Assembly: GCA_015075375.1 (NCBI GenBank)
Contig: JABTUM010000001.1
Location: 2,289,201 to 2,353,200, forward strand
From: Planctomycetota bacterium
GTDB lineage: Bacteria > Planctomycetota > SZUA-567 > H5-PLA8
Direction: 5' to 3'
DNA: 64,000 nucleotides
In this document: piece by piece, positions 16,972 through 24,827 of the stretch
Layout of the letters: every line of letters begins with the position of its first letter
Numbering within the stretch: the stretch's first letter is position 1
Position numbers and translations under genes: made by a program
Notes under the pieces: model-generated
What the model was told of the DNA's origin: nothing
Databases searched by the model: none
What the model saw: only the letters and a program-made list of their open reading frames with translations

Positions 16972-18065
16972 TGCCAAAGTCTCCACGCCGGCGGCGCGAC
17001 CGCCACCGTCACCTCGGCGCCTTCGGCGAAGCCCGCCGCGTCCTGTTCGTGCCGCAGCGCGTGCCAGATCGCCGCATTCTGGTGCGGCAGCGCCAGCTCG
17101 TACAGCGTCGAGGCGCCCAGGAAAGCCGCGGAGGCCACTTTCGCCTGGCCCGTCAGCACCACCGCGCCCGCCGGAGGCTCGGACCCCGCCGCGCCCAGCC
17201 AGACCGATTCGGGGCGGCAGAAGACTTCCGCCTTCCCTACCTGCAAGCCCGCCGGCCAATGCTTCTCGCCCGGCAGCGCAATCTCCCCCAGCGCCGTGCG
17301 CACGCGCCCCGGAGCGCTCCCCGTCGCCGGCGCCGCCACCGCCCCCTCCAGCACGTTGCAATCGCCCAGGAACTGCGCGCAGAACCGGTTCGGCGGATGA
17401 TCGTACAGCTCGCGCGGCGCGCCCAGCGCCTCCAGCTTGCCGTCTTTCAAGATGGCCATCCGGTCGGCCATCGAGAGCGCTTCCTTCTGGTCGTGCGTCA
17501 CGTACAGCGTCGTCAGCTTCGTCGCCGCGTGAATCCGCTTGATCTCGCTGCGCATGTCCCAGCGCAGCTTTGCGTCCAGGTTCGAGAGCGGTTCGTCCAG
17601 CAGCAGCACCCGCGGACGGATCACCAGCGCGCGCGCCAGCGCCACCCGCTGCTGCTGCCCGCCCGACAACTCGCCCGGCCGCCGCGTCTCGTAGCCCGAC
17701 AGGCCCACCAGACCCAGCGCCTCGGCCACGCGCGTCCTGATCTCCGCCGCCGCGACCGCACGCGCCTCCAGCCCGAACGCGACGTTCCCCAGCACCGTCA
17801 GATGCGGGAAGAGCGCGTAGTTCTGGAAGACCATCCCGAAGTCGCGCCGGTGCGCCGGCACACCTTTAAGGGAGCCGCCCTCCAGCGCCAGTCCGCCCTC
17901 GTAGTCTTCGATGAAGCCCGCCACCGTCCGCAACAGGGTGGACTTTCCGCAGCCCGATGGACCCAGCAGGAAGAACATCTCGCCGGGCTTGAGGGCCAGA
18001 CTGACTTGATGCAGCGCCGTGACGTCGCCGTAGCGGACGGTCAACTTGTCGAGGGTGAGGCTCAC
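16968..18065 (-). CDS. ABC transporter ATP-binding protein (PotA/FbpC-type importer)
   Basis: 365 residues from GTG (GGAG 7 nt upstream). Walker A LLGPSGCGKSTLLRTVAG, signature LSGGQQQRVALARAL, Walker B LLLDEPLSNLDAKLR and H-loop LYVTHDQKEALSMAD. The last ~110 residues form the regulatory TOBE-like domain (EVFCRPESVWLG). Such ATPases power uptake of Fe3+, polyamines, thiamine or 2-aminoethylphosphonate. A binding-protein gene lies upstream, and the stop codon overlaps a PHP phosphoesterase. A permease gene, normally between the two, is absent. Confidence 0.92.
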   Translation of the reverse strand: MSLTLDKLTVRYGDVTALHQVSLALKPGEMFFLLGPSGCGKSTLLRTVAGFIEDYEGGLALEGGSLKGVPAHRRDFGMVFQNYALFPHLTVLGNVAFGLEARAVAAAEIRTRVAEALGLVGLSGYETRRPGELSGGQQQRVALARALVIRPRVLLLDEPLSNLDAKLRWDMRSEIKRIHAATKLTTLYVTHDQKEALSMADRMAILKDGKLEALGAPRELYDHPPNRFCAQFLGDCNVLEGAVAAPATGSAPGRVRTALGEIALPGEKHWPAGLQVGKAEVFCRPESVWLGAAGSEPPAGAVVLTGQAKVASAAFLGASTLYELALPHQNAAIWHALRHEQDAAGFAEGAEVTVAVAPPAWRLWQ

Positions 18066-18138
18066 GCGGGAACTCCGGCGGATTCGAATCCTTAAAGGTA
18101 GTGAGCCGCGCACGGAACGCAACGGACCGAACGTAAAC

Positions 18139-18163
18139 CGCCCGGCTCTGCACAGGCCGGGCG
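18139..18163 (-). terminator. Intercistronic stem-loop between binding protein and ATPase genes
   Basis: An 8-bp stem CGCCCGGC/GCCGGGCG with a 9-nt loop, 7 bp after the stop of the binding-protein gene. Only three T follow on the minus strand, so it is more likely a partial terminator or 3'-end stabiliser that raises binding protein over ATPase than a full stop. Confidence 0.5.
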
Positions 18164-18170
18164 CAACGCG

Positions 18171-19562
18171 CTAACGCCCCTGCGCTTTCGCACGCACTTC
18201 GGCGTAGTGCCGCCGCGCCAAGCCGGTCCACTCCGTACGCAGCGCGTTCAGGTCCTTGGGGTTCGTCGCCTTCTGAGCGGCCTGTAAAAGTTCGTCCTCG
18301 CTCAGCAGCGGCCGGCCCAGCTCCGCGCCCAGGTCCTCCACGCGCCCCGCGGCGATCGCCGCCGCCCACGCGGCTTTCAGGTCTTCGTGCACATCGCAGA
18401 TCGTGGAGCGCAAAAAGTCCTCCAGGATGCTCCAGCGCCGCCCGCCCTTCTTCCCGTCGTACGCGAAGGCCTGCCCTTCCTCGAACGGGCGCGCCACCGC
18501 ATGCGTCGGCAACCCGCGCGTGTACAACGCCGGATGCACCGGCAGCCGCTCCAGGTCGAAATCCCGCGGGCCGCCCTCGCTCCCCCGCGTCTGATACCAC
18601 AAACGCTGCCCCGCTTCGCCCAGCACGAAGTCCACGAAGCCGCGCGCCAGATCGGGCTGCGGCGCGTTCTTGAAGTACCCGATGGCGTCCGGCGTAATCA
18701 CGCTCAACCCTTCGGGAAAGACGAACGCCACATGCGTCGCGCCCTGCCGGCGTACCGGAGCCGCGGCGTAAAAATCGATGCACGGTCCCGCCGCCGCCTG
18801 CCCCAGCGCCACGTCGCGCGGCACGCTCGCACCGCCTTCGTTGAACGAAGTCGTATTCGCGCACATCTTCGCCAGCGCCGCCCAGCCCTGCTCCCAGCCG
18901 TACGCCTGCAAAACCACCTCAAACGCCATATGCACCGAACCGGATTTGGTCGGATCGCCGCAGCTCACCCAGCCGTACAACTCCGGCTGCCCCAGATCGG
19001 CCCAGGTCCGGACGTCGGGCAACTTCGCGCGTTCGAGCACCAAGGTGTTCTTCACGATCCCGAAGCCGCTGAGACACGCCGCGTGCCAGCGGCCGTCCTT
19101 GTCGCGCAGCGGCTGCCCGCCCACCTGCTCGGGAATCGAACCGTCCTTCGCCGCCTCCGGCACGTACGGCTCCAGCACCCCGCCCGGAGCGGCGACGCCT
19201 TGCCGGGCCAGCTTGTCCTCGCGCGTGAAATACGTCTCGTAGTCGAAGGTGCCGCCGCCGAAGAGCACGTCCACGCCGATCCCTTCGCCGCCTTTCCAAT
19301 TCGCCTGCCGCGCGCGCTCGGTCACGTAGCGCCGGATCTCGCCCGTACCGCCCACGTCCCAAAACTCCACACGGATCGTCTCGCCCGTCCGCGCCAGCCA
19401 GTCCGCCTCGAATGCGCGCCGGAACTCCTGCTTGATCCCGTCCCAATGCGGCGAAAGGATCACCAGCGTCCGCGCCGCGGGCGGCGCGGAACCGAAGAGC
19501 AGCGGCCCGAAAGCCACCCCCAGGATCGCCAGCAGCAAGAACACCGGAGCCCATACGCGCAT
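18171..19562 (-). CDS. ABC transporter extracellular substrate-binding protein
   Basis: 463 residues. N-terminal hydrophobic signal (VWAPVFLLLAILGVAFGPLLF) exports or anchors it. The mature part follows the family-1 (Fe3+/polyamine-like) binding protein plan: TLVILSPHWDGIKQEFRRAF, VDVLFGGGTFDYE, LSGFGIVKNTLVL, DLGQPELYGWVSCGDPTKSG, and VITPDAIGYFKNAPQPDLAR near the hinge. The C-terminal ~120 residues are longer than in simple members. It is upstream of its likely ATPase. No gene for the membrane channel is present. Ligand not predictable from sequence. Confidence 0.85.
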   Translation of the reverse strand: MRVWAPVFLLLAILGVAFGPLLFGSAPPAARTLVILSPHWDGIKQEFRRAFEADWLARTGETIRVEFWDVGGTGEIRRYVTERARQANWKGGEGIGVDVLFGGGTFDYETYFTREDKLARQGVAAPGGVLEPYVPEAAKDGSIPEQVGGQPLRDKDGRWHAACLSGFGIVKNTLVLERAKLPDVRTWADLGQPELYGWVSCGDPTKSGSVHMAFEVVLQAYGWEQGWAALAKMCANTTSFNEGGASVPRDVALGQAAAGPCIDFYAAAPVRRQGATHVAFVFPEGLSVITPDAIGYFKNAPQPDLARGFVDFVLGEAGQRLWYQTRGSEGGPRDFDLERLPVHPALYTRGLPTHAVARPFEEGQAFAYDGKKGGRRWSILEDFLRSTICDVHEDLKAAWAAAIAAGRVEDLGAELGRPLLSEDELLQAAQKATNPKDLNALRTEWTGLARRHYAEVRAKAQGR

Positions 19563-19661
19563 GTGCTTAATCTAGGCGCGCGCCACCGGCCCGCGCCAGT
19601 GGATTCCAGCGTCCCTAAATGGCCGCGGCGGCCCCGTTCCGGGGAACGCGGGAAGGCTTAT

Positions 19662-19689
19662 TTGACATATCTGGAGTTAAAGGTATAGT
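19662..19689 (+). promoter_or_regulatory. Sigma-70-type promoter of the protoglobin gene
   Basis: TTGACA, 16 bases, TATAGT: full match at -35 and five of six at -10. Expected transcription start near 19696, about 33 nt ahead of the ATG. It excludes an earlier in-frame TTG at 19699 as a practical start. Confidence 0.8.
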
Positions 19690-19728
19690 TATAAAAGATT
19701 GAAGGCAACCCAACGGAGGCCGCACCCC

Positions 19729-20304
19729 ATGAAGCGCATCGACGAAGCCCGCCTGGAAACCGACCTGCCTTACCGCTTCCAGTACATCACCGAATTCATG
19801 GGCCTGAACGCGCAAGACATCGAGACGATCCTTGGCGCCGCGCCGCTCTTAGCCCCGCTGGTGCCCGGGTTGGTCGACGCGATCTACGTTCAGCTTTTCA
19901 ACTACGATTGCACCAAGCGCCACTTCGTGCCGCGCCAGTTCGGCTACGAAGGCGCCGTTCCCGAATCGCTGGAAACCCTGACGCTCGACCATCCCCAGAT
20001 CGCCTTCCGCAAAGCGCACCTGGGTTCGTACCTGAAGCGCCTGGTCACCGGACCCTACGACGGAAAGATGATCGAGTTCCTGGATCTGGTCGGCAAAATC
20101 CACACGCGCGACTTCGGCAACAAGAACATCGACGTGCCGCTGGTGCAGATGAACGCGCTGATGGGCTTCGTCTCCGACGCCTTGGTTAACGCGATCCTGG
20201 ACCTGAACCTGCCTCCGGACGCGCAGCGCAAAGCGTTACGCGCCTTCAACAAACTCCTGTGGGTGCAGAACGATCTGATCGTGCGGCACTACGCTCGGCA
20301 TTGA
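19729..20304 (+). CDS. Protoglobin-family heme protein
   Basis: 191 residues of globin-like helices matching the protoglobin family (single-domain, 20-residue N-terminal extension). Recognisable parts: PYRFQYITEFMGL (pre-A), DAIYVQLFNYDCTKRHF (B/E region), FRKAHLGSYLKRLVTGPYD and VGKIHTRDFG, whose H125 should be the proximal heme ligand. Protoglobins bind O2, CO and NO and can serve as sensors, but no signalling domain is fused here. GGAGG lies 9 nt before the ATG. Own promoter; a hairpin closes it against the convergent ankyrin gene. Possible NO or O2 handling in the cytoplasm. Confidence 0.88.
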   Translation: MKRIDEARLETDLPYRFQYITEFMGLNAQDIETILGAAPLLAPLVPGLVDAIYVQLFNYDCTKRHFVPRQFGYEGAVPESLETLTLDHPQIAFRKAHLGSYLKRLVTGPYDGKMIEFLDLVGKIHTRDFGNKNIDVPLVQMNALMGFVSDALVNAILDLNLPPDAQRKALRAFNKLLWVQNDLIVRHYARH

Positions 20305-20326
20305 GAGCCGCGCCAAACGGGCGCTT

Positions 20327-20353
20327 GCGCGGAGGCTCGCGGCGCCTCCGCGC
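20327..20353. terminator. Shared hairpin between convergent protoglobin and ankyrin genes
   Basis: Perfect 10-bp stem GCGCGGAGGC/GCCTCCGCGC with a 7-nt loop lying midway between two convergent genes. It lacks a T run on either side, so it may act as a weak bidirectional terminator or with Rho. Confidence 0.5.
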
Positions 20354-20391
20354 GGCTGGCTTTGCGACCTCCTTAAAACCGCTCCTGCGGG

Positions 20392-21630
20392 CTACTCCAA
20401 CAGCGCCAGCACCGGAGTATTGACCCATCTCGGCACGTGGAACGCGCGCGCGTATTCCTGCGCCGTGACCTCGCGCCACTCGCGCGGCTTCTCGAGTTCC
20501 GGATCGCCCATATCCCGGAGCGCCTTGCGCACCGACGCGCGCAGCTTCGGATCGGCCCCATGCGCCAACAGCAGCTTGGCCAGGTCCGGCGTATGCGCGC
20601 CCAGCGTCACCACCGTGTGGTACAGCGGCGTGTGCCCGCCGAAGCCGACGGCATCCACGGCCCCCCGGACGTTCGGATCGGCGCCGTGTTCCAGCAACCA
20701 TGCCGTCATCGCCGCGTCGTGAAACTCCACCGCCGCATGCAACAGCGTCGTATCCGCCACCGGCGTGACGCACAGGCCGTCGCCGGGTTTGAGGCCCAGT
20801 TCGGGCGGAGACATCTCGGCCTCGCTGAAGCGCCGCGCCAGCAGCCCCGGATCGCGCTTCAGGTGCGCTTCCAGCAGGTCGCCGCGCCCGCGATGCAGAG
20901 CCAGCATCGGCGTATCGGGCATCTCGACCCCGTGCGCCGACAGCGCCGCCAGACAGGCCTGCTTGCCCGGCGCGTTCCGCGCGTAGGTTCCCAACAGCAT
21001 CGCCAGCGGCCGGCCGTACTGAGGCGATGCCACGTTCACGTCGGCGCCGTGATCGAGCAGCCACGCCAGCGCCTTCGGCGCCAGCGCCTCGCAACTTGCC
21101 AACAAGATCGGATAGGTGCCGTTCCAGCGCGCGTTCACGTCCGCGCCGTGCGCCACCAGCAGCTCCAGCATCGGAATACGCGTATCGTTCAGCGCCGCGC
21201 GCATCAGCGGACCGTCGCCGCCTTGATGCACGTCGCTGCCGTGTTCGATCATCCAGCGCGCCATGGCCAGCCGCGCCGCGCTGGGCCCGGGCTTGCCCCG
21301 GCATTCGGCCACCCACGTCAGCGGGCCATTCTTCGCGTAACCCAGCGGCGCGCGGTGCAGTTCGGGGTCTTCCGTCATCAACGCCTGCACCGCCGCGAAA
21401 TCTTCGGCGTCGATGGCTTCCTTCAGTTGTCCGGAACGCCGCAGCGATTCGACGTGCCGCTTCAGCTTCGGCCAGCTCGCGAAACCGTACTCGCGCGCCA
21501 GTTGAAACTGAGCCTGGGCTAGGGTCGGAGCCGCGCCTGCGCGCAGCAGATCCTTGGCCTGGTCCTTGAGCTGCTTCAGGTCCGGACGGTCCGGCAAGGG
21601 GCGTGGCGCCCCCGTGGGCGGGGTGGTCAT
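20392..21630 (-). CDS. Ankyrin-repeat protein
   Basis: 412 residues. The first ~60 residues carry a short domain often found ahead of bacterial ankyrin arrays (RPDLKQLKDQAKDLLRA, then LAREYGFASWPKLKRHVE). Ankyrin repeats follow: LARWMIEHGSDVHQGG-like, LELLVAHGADVNARWNGTYP, LAWLLDHGADVNVASPQYG, TAWLLEHGADPNVRG, LAKLLLAHGADPKLRAS. About six to eight repeats in total, imperfect in the middle. No signal or membrane segment; a protein-binding scaffold in the cytoplasm. AGGAGGT lies 4 nt before the ATG. The partner is unknown. Confidence 0.88.
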   Translation of the reverse strand: MTTPPTGAPRPLPDRPDLKQLKDQAKDLLRAGAAPTLAQAQFQLAREYGFASWPKLKRHVESLRRSGQLKEAIDAEDFAAVQALMTEDPELHRAPLGYAKNGPLTWVAECRGKPGPSAARLAMARWMIEHGSDVHQGGDGPLMRAALNDTRIPMLELLVAHGADVNARWNGTYPILLASCEALAPKALAWLLDHGADVNVASPQYGRPLAMLLGTYARNAPGKQACLAALSAHGVEMPDTPMLALHRGRGDLLEAHLKRDPGLLARRFSEAEMSPPELGLKPGDGLCVTPVADTTLLHAAVEFHDAAMTAWLLEHGADPNVRGAVDAVGFGGHTPLYHTVVTLGAHTPDLAKLLLAHGADPKLRASVRKALRDMGDPELEKPREWREVTAQEYARAFHVPRWVNTPVLALLE

Positions 21631-21804
21631 GGCGACCTCCTTTCGAGTGCCTGCCCGTGATCCGCTTGCGCCGGGCTGAAAGGGAGTCGCTTCAATTGGG
21701 GTCAGGCACAGGCGAGCTTCTGCTCTTTCCGCGGACGGGAGGCGCCCTGCGCGCCGCCGGAAAGACTAGCCCTGCGCACGCCGCGAGCAACGCTCTTTTT
21801 TAGC

Positions 21805-21844
21805 ACAAAAAAAGCCGCTGCGAGCCATACGCTCACAGCGGCTT
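21805..21844 (-). terminator. Rho-independent terminator of the zinc-ribbon gene
   Basis: Stem AAGCCGCTG/CAGCGGCTT with an inner GAGC/GCTC pair, followed on the minus strand by seven T. It starts 27 bp past the stop at 21871. Confidence 0.92.
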
Positions 21845-21870
21845 CTCGAATGCAGCGTACGGCCGGCGGC

Positions 21871-22083
21871 TTATTGAATCTCGAGCGACTCCACGACCGG
21901 CTCGGCATCCACCGCTTCCGGCGCGGGCGTCAGCGTCGCGGCCACCTTGCGCCGGCGCTCGCTCTTCATCTTCATGTGCTTCACCGCACAGTTCGGGCAG
22001 ACCGACGAAACCGTCCGCGTACCCACCGGCCGCCAGTTGCGCGGCAACGGCTGATGGCACTCGTTACACGTGTGTTTGACCAT
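21871..22083 (-). CDS. Small zinc-ribbon protein of unknown function
   Basis: 70 residues. Two CxxC pairs 25 residues apart (HTCNECHQPLPRNWRPV, then SVCPNCAVKHMKMKSERRRK) form a zinc ribbon followed by a basic stretch and an acidic tail. The basic part suggests nucleic-acid contact. The ATG at 22083 has GGAG 7 nt upstream; an ATG 27 bp earlier is less likely. It is monocistronic with its own terminator. I know no precise family; its compact form is like small ribosome- or RNA-associated zinc proteins, but that is only a resemblance. Confidence 0.7.
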   Translation of the reverse strand: MVKHTCNECHQPLPRNWRPVGTRTVSSVCPNCAVKHMKMKSERRRKVAATLTPAPEAVDAEPVVESLEIQ

Positions 22084-22478
22084 GATTCGACTCCCCCGCA
22101 GAAGCCTCACGTTGGCCGCTAACCGGCCGTTCTTCGCAACGCTCAGGTGCGCTAACGCGCGTGTGCTTCGATAAGGGAACGCCGTATCCGGTCCAAAATA
22201 GGAAGGCGCTTACTTGTAGATGGGATGAATGTACAGGCCGGGAAGTCACCTGTGAACTGTAATTTTTTGCAGAAGTTGCGAGAAAATTCACACGTGCTTT
22301 GCACGAGTGCACTCGCTGCCCGGTATGGGGCTTACCGTTCTTTTCAAACTCCAGTCCCGTGCTAATTATCCCGCCGGACGCCACGCGCGTTCCGCCGCGG
22401 TGTAGGAAGTTCGGGACGCGGAAGCAGTTAGCACACCCGTCTACTCGATAGATCACCGCAACCGGGAGCCGCACTCGC
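22084..22478. other. Divergent intergenic region before the GH5 gene
   Basis: No coding signal. It should hold promoters for the zinc-ribbon gene (minus) and the GH5 gene (plus). The only clear structure is a pair of overlapping palindromes at 22293-22315. No strong -35/-10 pair was found. Confidence 0.5.
22293..22315. promoter_or_regulatory. Overlapping palindromes upstream of GH5
   Basis: CGTGC-TTT-GCACG (22293-22305) overlaps CGAGTGCACTCG (22304-22315), both perfect. Placement about 165 bp before the cellulase start suggests an operator, possibly for the XylR-type regulator at the end of the block. No consensus known to me. Confidence 0.3.
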
Positions 22479-23588
22479 ATGACCGTCCGTAACCTGATGC
22501 TGACGGCTTGGGTCTTCCTGGCCGCCGTTGCCGCTTTCAGCGCCGAAACGCCCGCCGAGCCGGCCTATCGCCGCGGCGTCAACTTGGCCGGACCCGAGTT
22601 CGGCAAAGGCCGCGGCACGCTCCACAAGGACTACACGTTCAACAACGAAGCGACGTTCAAGTACTTCGCCGAACAGGGCTTCGACGTCTTCCGCGTACCG
22701 GTGAAGTGGGGCCGCCTGCAGCCCGAACTCGGCGGCGAACTCGACGCCGGCTACTTCGGGATGCTCAAGCAGAACATCGCCTGGGCCAAAGCCCACGGCG
22801 CGATGGTGCTGATCGACCTCCACGACTACGGCCGGCGCGGCATGATCGTCGACGGCCAGCCCAAGAGCTGCATCGTCGACCATCCGTACGACGGCAAGAT
22901 CCTCGTCAAAGCCTCCGACCTCGCGGAACTCTGGGTCCGCCTCTCGTCGGCCTTCAAGGACGAACCGGCCGTCTACGGCTACGGCCTGATGAACGAACCG
23001 CACGGGATGGGCGAGGCCGACTGGAAGGTCATCTCCAACGTGGTCGTCAAAGCGATCCGCGCCAACGCCGACAAGAAGCTGATCCTCGTCGCGGGAAACC
23101 ATTGGTCCAACGCAGGCAATTGGGAAAAGCACAACGGTCCCGAGAGCTGGGTCGAGGATCCCGATAGCAATTTCATGTACGAAGCGCACTGCTATTTCGA
23201 CCAGGACATGAGCGGTCAATACAAGAAGACCTATGCCGAAGAACTGGAGAAGAACAAGGACATGGCTATGGTCGGCGCGAAGCGCGTCGGCGATTTCATC
23301 GCCTGGTGCAAAAAGAATAACGTCCGCGGATTCATCGGCGAATTCGGCGTCCCGGATAGCGACCCGCGCTGGTACGAAGAGACGCTGGAACACTTCATGC
23401 GCGCCTTGGACGAAGCCGGCATGGGCGGCACCTATTGGGCCGGGGGCACCTATTGGGGCAAGTATCCCATGTCGATTCAGCCCACCGAAAAGTTCACCGT
23501 GCACCGCCCGCAGATGGCCGTCCTGCGCAAGCACCTCACGCCAAAGGCCGAGGCCGCTGCGCAACCCGAGCCCGAAGCGGCGAAGTAG
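22479..23588 (+). CDS. Secreted glycoside hydrolase family 5 (cellulase-like)
   Basis: 369 residues. Signal peptide MTVRNLMLTAWVFLAAVAAFSA, then a (beta/alpha)8 barrel. GH5 landmarks: FRVPVKWGRLQP, LIDLHDY, GYGLMNEPHG with acid/base E173, and GFIGEFGVP with nucleophile E288. It would cleave beta-1,4-glucan, mannan or related links outside the cytoplasm. The Ala/Glu/Pro-rich end is short and holds no carbohydrate-binding module. First gene of a polysaccharide block with an Asp-box protein, a GH9 enzyme and a XylR-type regulator downstream, though two unrelated genes sit between. Confidence 0.92.
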   Translation: MTVRNLMLTAWVFLAAVAAFSAETPAEPAYRRGVNLAGPEFGKGRGTLHKDYTFNNEATFKYFAEQGFDVFRVPVKWGRLQPELGGELDAGYFGMLKQNIAWAKAHGAMVLIDLHDYGRRGMIVDGQPKSCIVDHPYDGKILVKASDLAELWVRLSSAFKDEPAVYGYGLMNEPHGMGEADWKVISNVVVKAIRANADKKLILVAGNHWSNAGNWEKHNGPESWVEDPDSNFMYEAHCYFDQDMSGQYKKTYAEELEKNKDMAMVGAKRVGDFIAWCKKNNVRGFIGEFGVPDSDPRWYEETLEHFMRALDEAGMGGTYWAGGTYWGKYPMSIQPTEKFTVHRPQMAVLRKHLTPKAEAAAQPEPEAAK

Positions 23589-23642
23589 CCCGCTCCAACC
23601 TTAGAAGCGTGGAGCATAGCGACGCCAGCTATTGCGAGCGTC

Positions 23643-23670
23643 TTGATTCTCCCGAACGTTTCTGCATAAA
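23643..23670 (+). promoter_or_regulatory. Possible promoter for the FmdB-like/ispF genes
   Basis: TTGATT, 16 bases, CATAAA, 34 bp before the GTG start of the FmdB-like gene. Matches are partial at both hexamers, so the call is tentative. Confidence 0.4.
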
Positions 23671-23703
23671 TAGAAGGAGGAGCTACGTACAGGAGCCCAG
23701 CCC

Positions 23704-24000
23704 GTGCCGACGTACACCTACCAGCGCGTCCCGGAGGCCGCCGAGCACGGTTGCGAACATTGCGTGGCGGGGTTCGAAGAAGTGCAGCCCATGAAGGCCG
23801 CGCCGCTCGCCGCCTGCCCGAAATGCGGCGCCCCCGTCCAGCGCGTCATCCACGCTCCGATGCTCGGCAACATCGGCGGGAAGCTCAAAGGCCCCAGCGC
23901 CAGCTCCATGGAAGCCGCCGGCTTCACCCGCTTCAGCCGCAGCGGCAAAGGCACCTACCGCAAAGACTTCGGCACCGGCCCCAAAGAGCTGGGCTTCTAA
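23704..24000 (+). CDS. FmdB-type zinc-ribbon protein
   Basis: 98 residues, starting at GTG with GGAG 8 nt upstream. It opens with MPTYTYQR, the near-universal start of FmdB-like ribbons (PTY.Y.C..C), then CEHCVAGFEEVQPM and CPKCGAPVQRVIH, two CxxC pairs that bind zinc. The tail is Gly/Ser-rich and less conserved. The family is named for a putative formamidase regulator, but its function is not known. It lies 113 bp upstream of ispF on the same strand. Confidence 0.85.
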   Translation: MPTYTYQRVPEAAEHGCEHCVAGFEEVQPMKAAPLAACPKCGAPVQRVIHAPMLGNIGGKLKGPSASSMEAAGFTRFSRSGKGTYRKDFGTGPKELGF

Positions 24001-24113
24001 GCGCGCAGGTCTGAACGCTCCGCGCACCCCTAAGCCCCCCCTTCCCTACCCTCGACTTTTGCCCCCGCATCCCTTAAGTGTAGACCTTCGCACGGAAGCG
24101 GGAGAATCGGCCG

Positions 24114-24641
24114 ATGAATCGCGTGGGACTCGGGACGGACCGGCATCGCCTGGCCTTCGGGAAGAAGCTCATTCTCGGCGGCGTCAAAGTCGAATCGCCC
24201 AAAGGCGCCGTCGGCCACTCCGACGCCGACGCGCTCACCCACGCCGTCATCGACGCCGTCCTCGGAGCCGCCGGCATGGGCGACATCGGGCATCACTTCC
24301 CCGACACCGATCCGCAGTGGAAAGACGCCAACTCCATCGAACTCCTCAAGAAGTGCGTCGAGCTCCTCAAAACCACCGGCTACCGCCCCACCAACGTCGA
24401 TGCCGTCGTCCACCTCGAACAGCCCAAGCTCGGACGTCTCAAGCAGGAAATGGCCGCCAACATCGCCGACGCCCTACAGCTCCCGCGCCATATGGTCAAC
24501 GTGAAGGCCAAGACCGGCGAAGGCCTCGGACCCGTCGGAACCGGCGATGCCGTCGAAGCGCTCGCCGTCGCCAGTATCGAGAAAATGTCCACTATGGTCG
24601 TCCGCACCAGCAGCACCAGCTTGCCGGTCATCAAGCCGTAA
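24114..24641 (+). CDS. ispF: 2-C-methyl-D-erythritol 2,4-cyclodiphosphate synthase
   Basis: Fifth enzyme of the MEP isoprenoid pathway, releasing CMP from CDP-methylerythritol phosphate to form the cyclodiphosphate. 175 residues. Zinc ligands D9, H11 and H43 are in GTDRHRL and GHSDADALTHAVIDAVLGA; the CMP pocket is in NVDAVVHLEQPKLG and the conserved KAKTGEGLGPVGTGDAVEALAV closes the site. The C-terminus is about 15 residues longer than usual. GGGAG lies 9 nt before the ATG. No other MEP gene is nearby. Confidence 0.96.
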   Translation: MNRVGLGTDRHRLAFGKKLILGGVKVESPKGAVGHSDADALTHAVIDAVLGAAGMGDIGHHFPDTDPQWKDANSIELLKKCVELLKTTGYRPTNVDAVVHLEQPKLGRLKQEMAANIADALQLPRHMVNVKAKTGEGLGPVGTGDAVEALAVASIEKMSTMVVRTSSTSLPVIKP

Positions 24642-24778
24642 GCGTCTGCCTCCCAGTCGGGTCGTGATGCATCGCTTGGCGCAGGGATCGCATCCTCTAC
24701 TCAAGGCGAACGCTCGCTTCGCGAGTGTGGCGCAAAATAACAAATAAATTGCGTATTTGAGCATGCCTTGCCGGGTAT

Positions 24779-24799
24779 GAAGCGTTGCATCGACGCTTC
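24779..24799 (+). promoter_or_regulatory. Inverted repeat in the leader of the Asp-box gene
   Basis: GAAGCGT and ACGCTTC, 7 bp each, separated by 7 bases, 28 bp before the ATG at 24828. Could be an operator or a leader hairpin. Low certainty. Confidence 0.3.
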
Positions 24800-24827
24800 G
24801 GCTAACCCTTCTTCGGACGCATAACCT

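Noticed and set aside
18060-18095. GGATTCGAATCC, looking like a tRNA T-arm
   Set aside because: It is just a palindrome; no acceptor, D or anticodon stems fit around it.
19699-19728. Alternative TTG start for protoglobin
   Set aside because: It lies 3 bp from the predicted transcription start, while the ATG at 19729 has a proper ribosome-binding site.
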